Assembly (NCBI GenBank): GCA_029747585.1 | Contig: JAPEVF010000030.1 | Coordinates: 30,663-45,839 of the forward strand | Length of the DNA stretch: 15,177 nt | DNA from: Pleurotus djamor | Taxonomy: Eukaryota; Basidiomycota; Agaricomycetes; Agaricales; Pleurotaceae | Direction of reading: 5' to 3' | Shown: piece after piece, positions 9,861 through 15,177 of the stretch | Layout of the letters: each line of letters begins with the position of its first letter | Position numbering within the stretch: the stretch's first letter is position 1 | The notes under the pieces: generated by a model | Database searches by the model: none | What the model saw: the letters and a program-made list of their open reading frames with translations, nothing else | Told to the model about the DNA's origin: nothing | Made by a program: the position numbers and the translations under genes

Positions 9861-10893
9861 TCATGTAACTACAAAGGACTCTACACCCTTTTTCATGGAA
9901 TCTCTGAAGTAATGGGCACCGCGATTGTCATCGCCGAGCAGGCTACTGGGATAGCCAAATGCGTAACCTCTGCATGTACCATCCATATTGGGTCTCGGCG
10001 ACCAAAATGTTGGTTGTGACCGTTGGATACTCTTCCCCCTTCCTCTAACGCGCTTCCGCTTCCTCGTAGCTTTCGCGCCCGCGTCATCGGAAATTTCGAC
10101 AGTCCCAACGAGTGCTAGCGAAGGAGTTACGGAGGGGATAGCAGCTTGGTCGTAGGGATACGAAAGTTTGTAATCCTGACAGGGAGGACGCGTCGATCGA
10201 GGAGCCTGTCGCCTTTCGAGTAGCAGAATCGGGGCGGGTGAGAATGACGATGAAGCTTTGGCCTCGACGGCGTGATCCTTATAGTTCTAGGTCATTAGAC
10301 ATGCTAGTCAGCTCTTGTTAGCGATGATCGGCCAAAGCTTACGGTGTATCGAAGGCGGGAGGAAGCCACAATAAATTCAGAGTCAACGGAGACCTCCAAA
10401 GCTCGTGCGTGCCTCTCGCGAGCTTCCTCNGGACCGTCTTCGCACTCAGGTTCCCGAAACCTACTCTCTGCGTTGATATGAGCGNAAAATCATCGCAAAA
10501 CTCTGAATTACCATGTCTTAGGCGGAGGAAGCGGATCCAGACAAATGGGCTTGGGAGCGGAAGAGGAAAACAGACGGAACACTTGGGATGGGCTCAGTCG
10601 AACGCAACAACACCGATCGACCAAAGTGGGCACACACAGGCAATCTTTTCATCTTCCCCTTCTTGACNGGAGAAAAAGTCCTGGGCTACCTTGCGCCGTT
10701 TGCGCTTTCTCCCCGAATCCGGGGCGACATCGAAGGTTTCTAGGATGCGGTGCGTTAGAGTCTCCCTCAGAGAATCGAGGTATTCATCATTTTCCGAATA
10801 AGGTTCATCATCATCGCAAGAGTATATCTCTGACCGGGCTACCAGCTTTTCAGAATGAGATATCAAATGTGGATTGCAGAATTTGGGGGTCAT
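9861..10893 (-). CDS. Unrecognised basic protein, probably nuclear
   Basis: Proposed exons on the minus strand: 10893-10638, 10581-10512, 10460-10343, 10286-9861; 870 nt in frame, 289 aa, stop at 9863-9861. I recognise no family. Residues 21-48 are acidic (YSCDDDEPYSENDEYLD), residues 62-68 are a basic cluster (RKRKRRK), and a Pro-rich stretch (APKPICLDPLPPPKTW) ends near 109. An acidic/charged helix follows (ECEDGPEEARERHARALE). A second basic patch, TRKRKRVRGRGK, lies at about 222-233, then a non-repetitive C terminus with TFWSPRPNMDGTCRGYAFGY. Two basic clusters suggest nuclear import. Introns are 56, 51 and 56 nt; the first donor/acceptor pair (GTGTGT, CAAG) is the weakest choice. An upstream in-frame ATG at 10965 is possible but lies 38 nt from the neighbouring start. 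It shares a 110-bp promoter with the nucleolar RRM gene. Confidence 0.7.
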
Positions 10894-11003
10894 CGACNGA
10901 CNNCGNTCGTTGGTGTATGGATGGTGTTTGTTCGTGATTGGTTGCTCGTCCAAATTTTCGATCATCTATTTTGCACCGAAATAACATACTACGCACTCTC
11001 AAA
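10894..11003. promoter_or_regulatory. Bidirectional promoter of the orphan gene and the RRM gene
   Basis: The two divergent start codons are 110 bp apart, so both promoters must overlap. The left part contains four N bases (10898-10906). No TATA box is evident. Shared regulation of a ribosome-biogenesis gene and the orphan gene is possible but unproven. Confidence 0.4.
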
Positions 11004-12225
11004 ATGGTTCCTGCAAAGAGCAAAGCTCCAAAACCCACAAAAGAAGGAAAGAGCTCAATAGCGTCTTCCTCGAAACCCAAAACAAGTCCCAAAGAGCCAA
11101 CCAAGCCGCAATCAAAGTCGAAAACGCATCAGCCTGAACCCTCGACCAAATTTGTGTCGAATGCACTGAACAAAGCCAGGTCTGTGTCCAAGAAAACCCC
11201 CACCCCCATCAAACCCAAGCAACCACTTGTATCATCAACTTCCAAAAAGTCCAAGCTCGCCCCGCCTTCGGATTCAGGAGAATCTTCTGAAGAGGATAGA
11301 CACGATGAAGACAAGGTCGAGAACGCGCAGAGTGACGAGGAGAACGAAAGCAGTGCGGAAGAGGAAGAGGATGCGCCTCTACATGGACTCTCTTCCGACG
11401 ACGACGGTGATTCTTCTGATGAGGACGACGACATGGAAGAAAGTGCAGCTATCGACGTTGGGAAGCTACCCACCATAGCAAAGGACGATGAAACTGTCAA
11501 GCGCAAGCTTGAAAAAGCAAAACGGAAACCTGTACGTCCCTCCATTCTGCTTGGTCGCTGCTCCTGACTTCAGTGGCTTCAGACAGAGGATCGGGGAGTG
11601 ATATACTTAGGCCGACTACCTCACGGTTTCTTCGAAGACCAACTAAAGGCCTACTTCTCACAATTTGGAGATGTCACCCGCCTACGAGTATCTCGTAACA
11701 AACGGGTATGTTTTCATCACTATCTCCAACTGATGCTCACTAAATCTACCTCCCCGATAGACAGGTCACTCAAAACACCGCGCATTCCTCGAATTCGACT
11801 CCTCATCAGTGGCTCAGATAGTAGCCGACACAATGGACAACTATCTTCTCATGGGCCACTTGCTGATTTGCAAAGTAATACCGAAAGATAAAGTTCATCC
11901 CGAACTGTGGGTGGGTGCGAACCGCAAATGGCGCAAGGTGCCCACAGCGCGCGTGTCGAGAGAAGCTCATAACAAGGTTCCTATTATTTTTGTCCTCCCC
12001 AACTTCCAAGTTTAGTGACGGCGTTCTCAGCCAAGGACGGAAGAGGAGATTGACCGCGCCACAAAACGGCTACTCAAAAGGCAGAATGAAAAGAAACGCA
12101 AACTTGCTGCTAGCGGGATCAGCTACAATATGGACAAAGTAGCCTATGTGAGTATATCTCTTCGATTTGCCCCTGCAGTCCCACTCAACCGTTAGTTCTT
12201 GCAGAAAAAGATAAAAGCTGCATGA
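11004..12225 (+). CDS. NOP15: Nop15/NIFK-type nucleolar RRM protein
   Basis: Exons 11004-11531, 11583-11705, 11761-11976, 12031-12147 and 12205-12225 give 334 aa. The first about 175 residues are low complexity: a Lys/Ser/Pro-rich basic part, then an acidic Ser/Glu/Asp tract (around 95-155). One RRM follows from about residue 181, with RNP2-like VIYLGRL and RNP1-like KHRAFLEF. After it come the family-specific [17 protein letters not shown] and a basic helical tail with [19 protein letters not shown]. Family knowledge: Nop15/NIFK binds pre-rRNA near ITS2 and is needed for 60S subunit maturation in the nucleolus. Introns are 51-57 nt and all phase 0. The last exon has only six codons plus the stop. 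Compared with yeast Nop15, the acidic N-terminal extension is longer. Confidence 0.94.
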
Positions 12226-12424
12226 TTTTGTTTTCTGTATGCCCCAGGGTACCTTGAATTACACTGTCGCGAAAGCGGTTGGGTATCTTATGTGTTTCAT
12301 CTGATATGTTATACATGCACAGAGAGTCCGTCGGTGTATGGAGACTAAGAAATTTCTTGAGACCATGAAATTGACCCCGGAAGCGAAAGGAATCCAACAA
12401 TTCTACAAAACGAAGTGTACCTCC
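12226..12424. other. Convergent 3' gap
   Basis: The RRM gene and the phosphate transporter gene end tail to tail 199 bp apart. A minus-strand open frame runs through this gap into the RRM 3' end. It is best explained as chance because a better-supported short last exon of the transporter stops at 12425. Confidence 0.6.
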
Positions 12425-14667
12425 TCAAACTACGATATCGTGTTGATCCCCAGTACCTTCAAGAGTGTCAGAAACTTGCGATATCGAGCAAGGTGAATTG
12501 ACTTACCACGCACGAAGCGTTCTTGCCGTTCGTTAGATAGCGTTTCCAGCGTTTTATTTTTAGTTTCGGGTAAAAGGAGTGTCGATAGGAGGCCCGTCAA
12601 CATGAAAAAAGCGAAAATTTCCAAGCTAAATGGCGCACACCCCAGAAGTTCGTCAGCTTCTCATCGCGAGCGATTTAATGAGGACTTACATGTGTTGAAT
12701 GAATGCGTCTTTGCCCTTGATATCCTTCAGCCACGTAAAGCTGACCTGGGCGACGATGGCCCCTAGCTTCCCGCTCGCAGCAGAAATTCCATGAGCAGTA
12801 CTGCGATACCGGGTGGGGAACGCCTCCCCCGGGATGATAAACGTTGTCGTGTTGGGCCCAAAATTGGAGAAGAAATTGGCAAGGCAGAAGAGAAAAACGA
12901 ACGCCTTGGATGCACTGGGACTCGCGGTCATCTTCTCATATCCGAAACCTGCGAAACCATCAGTGGGTACATCGAAACTTAGTCGGTTCCTGTCAATAAC
13001 ACGTACCCATTGTGACGAAAAGAACAGTTAAAGCAACGAAGCCCATTATTTGGATGGGCTTCCGACCCCATTTGTCGATGAAGAGAAAACAGACCCAGTA
13101 ACCAGGAATCAGACCCGCAGCAGACAAGATAAGATTGCCGACACAGATGTTGCGAAGCGTCGTAAACGCTCCCTGTGATGTGCCATGTTGGACAACATCG
13201 CCAAAGCCAATAGCCTGGAGGATGGTTCCCGAGTTGAGACCAAGACCATAGTACGCAATCTAGAGGACGCGACGGTGAGTACGTTATAATTCGAAGGGAA
13301 TCCATTCGACTGACGTCCAGCGCAAACCAAGAATATGCACAGGCAACGAGGATTTTGAGGTTTCTCCATTGACTGAAATATTCCGAAAAATCACTCCATG
13401 TAGCCTTCGGACCGTCAAAGCGTCCAATCGTCCGGGACGCGTCGCTATCGAAAAGGTGTCCAGATTCAGTCAGGTGATGAACGTCCCTTGTTCCTCGATA
13501 AATATTGCGTTCGACGTCCAGTGTGAACCTCGGGGTTTCGGGGATGGTCAACCGGAAGTAGAGCGCGATCACGCCTGGGACACATCCAAGCCCGATGAGG
13601 AGACGCCATTGGGGGTCGATTGAAACCAAGTTGTCCGGGCGATCGTTCAGAAGTGCGCTCTTGTAACAGGAGACAACGATGAAGGCGACGATCGAAGCAG
13701 CTGGGATTGGGCTGGTCAGTGTTAGGCATGATATGCGTGAAAGTGTGCACCCACCGAAATTTCCCCAGCCTTGAGCAGCGAAAACGGCNTTCATCATTCG
13801 CCCACGGATGTGGGTAGATGCGAACTCTGAAGAGATGACCGCGCTCAAAGGATAGTCCCCGCCGACGCCGACGCCCATCTATAAAGTAAGCAACAATAAG
13901 TGGACGATGNCAAGCTTCTTCACTTGGCAACCTTACAAAAAATCTCCAAACACTGAGAGCGACGAGGATGTTGACAGCAGGTCCACTTCCGGAGACCGCC
14001 TGGCCGAATGTCGTGACAATCATGATNGTCAACTCTATGCCATCTGCCGAAGGAGAGGTTTATGAGGAAATGAAATTAGGTTTGAGTTGGGGACAANACG
14101 TACACATTCGTTTGCGACCAAGATGATCGGCTAACCATCCAAAAAGCAGCTGCCCAACCAGCGTACCGACTGGGGTNGCAACTTTGATTCCAAGCTCTTG
14201 CTCACGGGTAAGCTCTTGGTCTAACCATTCACCGTCTGAGTGTTCGACTCGCCTTNAGACNTGACTGTGAACTCACTGGGGCCATACACATATCCAAGCA
14301 TAGTGGATGCAATATTGATAGCGAATATATCATATCTGCTCGAGTAAGTCAACTGATGNNTATCACAATNAACTGAGAGAANNGACGTACGCATCCGTAA
14401 AAAATCCAACGCCGGCAACTAAACACACNTTAGCATGCCACCACCTAGCAAACGTAGGAACATCATAACGAATGTNNACGCGAAAACCAAAGCAAAAGGG
14501 ACGTACGAAAACCGCGCCTCATCAATTTCCTTCAACGCCAACCTTCTCTGCTCATTCAATCGAGTCANCACATCAACAAACTTTTCGTCTGCCTTCCTAG
14601 AACCACTNCCACTGCTGCTACTACTCGCGTGAGAAAATATGCCCTCAGTTGGTGATGGGTGCATCAT
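12425..14667 (-). CDS. PHO84: High-affinity H+/inorganic phosphate symporter (MFS, PHS family)
   Basis: Exons on the minus strand: 14667-14507, 14444-14391, 14335-14277, 14220-14104, 14043-13937, 13878-13755, 13700-13315, 13259-13007, 12948-12690, 12625-12507, 12456-12425; 1671 nt in frame, 556 aa. It is a 12-helix major facilitator with the phosphate-porter signature GVGGDYPLSAVISSE (about 170-184) and the MFS motif GWLADHLGRKR (about 119-129). Residues equivalent to those lining the site in the Serendipita indica transporter PiPT are present: Asp71 (FFTDAYD), Asp174/Tyr175, Gln202, Trp332/Asp336 (WFALD) and Asn453 (FGPNTTTF). It would import phosphate across the plasma membrane. The central loop between halves is about residues 265-315. 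The C terminus ends GDQHDIVV. Several Ns fall in exons and introns but no frameshift is needed. The start is one of two adjacent ATGs (MMHPSP). Confidence 0.96.
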
Positions 14668-15177
14668 TCGAGGGAAATGCTAGTACATTGAGTCAAGGTG
14701 GATGGGGGGNNNNGGGGGGTAAGGGGGAAGCAAAGCAAGTTGCTGCTCGCCCTTCAACTTTGCAAGGGTTATAAGGGGGATCAGAGGNNNGNCNNCCAAG
14801 CCCAAAGACGTTGCGAAATTGGTTGCATTGCCTACCCATAACAGAACGAAAACCTGGACAAATCAAACACACCCAATCCAAATCTAGGTCCTGGGGACAT
14901 TTCTCCAATCGAACCAATTTATTGGCCCAAACGATGGCGAGACGCCGCAAAGATCCANAAAAGTAACGCACGTTCGAGTGACACATTCCCGCCGTGGGCA
15001 TCGCCATCAGACTTCAAGTTGGTCCCTGCCCACCTCATTTATCGCCATCTGCGGAGGATTGATAGTCTGATGCCCGCCTGAACCAGCGAGATCCTCACCG
15101 ACACACACACTGGAAAGGGAGAATGCTCTATCAGCATCACATCAAAGTTACAGAAGACCCACGAATTTTGTGGGTNC
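14668..15177 (-). promoter_or_regulatory. Upstream region of the phosphate transporter
   Basis: No gene is supported here. On the minus strand a TATAA lies at 14773-14769, about 105 nt before the ATG. On the plus strand CACGTT at 14969-14974 matches the lower-affinity E-box-like site used by yeast Pho4, about 305 nt upstream. A G-rich tract with Ns lies at 14704-14727. The motif roles are inference; short matches occur by chance. Confidence 0.4.

Noticed and set aside
11129..11545. 138-aa Ser-rich minus-strand open frame
   Set aside because: It is the mirror of the acidic Ser/Glu/Asp tract of the RRM protein; such low-complexity tracts keep the opposite strand open.
12185..12400. Alternative longer C terminus of the phosphate transporter through the convergent gap
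   Set aside because: It would overlap the RRM gene 3' end and needs a weaker acceptor. The 50-nt intron 12506-12457 with a CTGAC branch site and early stop is simpler.
12979..13878. 299-aa minus-strand open frame as one exon
   Set aside because: Two introns (13754-13701 and 13314-13260) must be removed. After the second the frame differs and restores IAYYGLGLNSG and DKWGRKP.
14238..14252. B-box-like TGTTCGACTC suggesting a tRNA gene
   Set aside because: It lies inside a transporter intron, and no matching A box or cloverleaf could be drawn around it.
14693..15007. 104-aa minus-strand open frame upstream of the transporter
   Set aside because: Low complexity with Ns, no domain, no splice link to the transporter start; treated as promoter.

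Overview
The window looks like draft-quality nuclear DNA from a filamentous basidiomycete, most likely an agaricomycete. Genes are dense, sit on both strands, and are cut by many 46-70 nt introns with GTRNGT-type donors, CTRAC-like branch points and AG acceptors. Every exon chain below was joined by eye from frame and splice signals. Scattered N bases and two apparent single-base frameshifts point to low-coverage sequencing. A plant-wall-degrading PL3 pectate lyase fits a plant-associated or litter fungus. A species name (for example a Moniliophthora-like agaric) would be a guess.

Layout from left to right: (1) 6-710 minus, UBX-domain protein of the TUG/ASPSCR1 type, with an apparent frameshift. 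(2) 812-1832 plus, NUDT7/8-PCD1 type CoA diphosphatase, divergent from gene 1 across a 101-bp shared promoter. (3) 1833-2977, no confident gene, but a minus-strand coding-like relic with one in-frame stop. (4) 2978-5754 plus, APC/C subunit Cdc16/Cut9 (APC6), 11 exons and one frameshift at an N. (5) 5918-7363 minus, secreted PL3 pectate lyase in 13 exons, including 6-, 12- and 15-nt microexons. (6) 7364-8254, pectate lyase promoter with a TATA box and four copies of AGCGGSCCG. (7) 8255-9169 minus, EBP/EXPERA-family sterol-isomerase-like membrane protein with a 14-nt microexon. (8) 9170-9860, no gene seen. (9) 9861-10893 minus, unrecognised basic, probably nuclear protein. (10) 11004-12225 plus, Nop15/NIFK-type nucleolar RRM protein, divergent from gene 9 across 110 bp. 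(11) 12425-14667 minus, PHO84-type H+/phosphate symporter, 11 exons. (12) 14668-15177, its upstream region.

The genes do not form a pathway cluster. Most are housekeeping: cell-cycle ubiquitin ligase, ribosome biogenesis, phosphate uptake, peroxisomal or mitochondrial CoA turnover, and p97 adaptor. The pectate lyase is the one ecological gene among them. I found no transposon, CRISPR array, rRNA or tRNA. The most unusual items are the extreme exon fragmentation of the pectate lyase, the repeated CGG-S-CCG palindrome in its promoter, the orphan basic protein, and the EBP gene whose catalytic Asn sits on a 14-nt exon.
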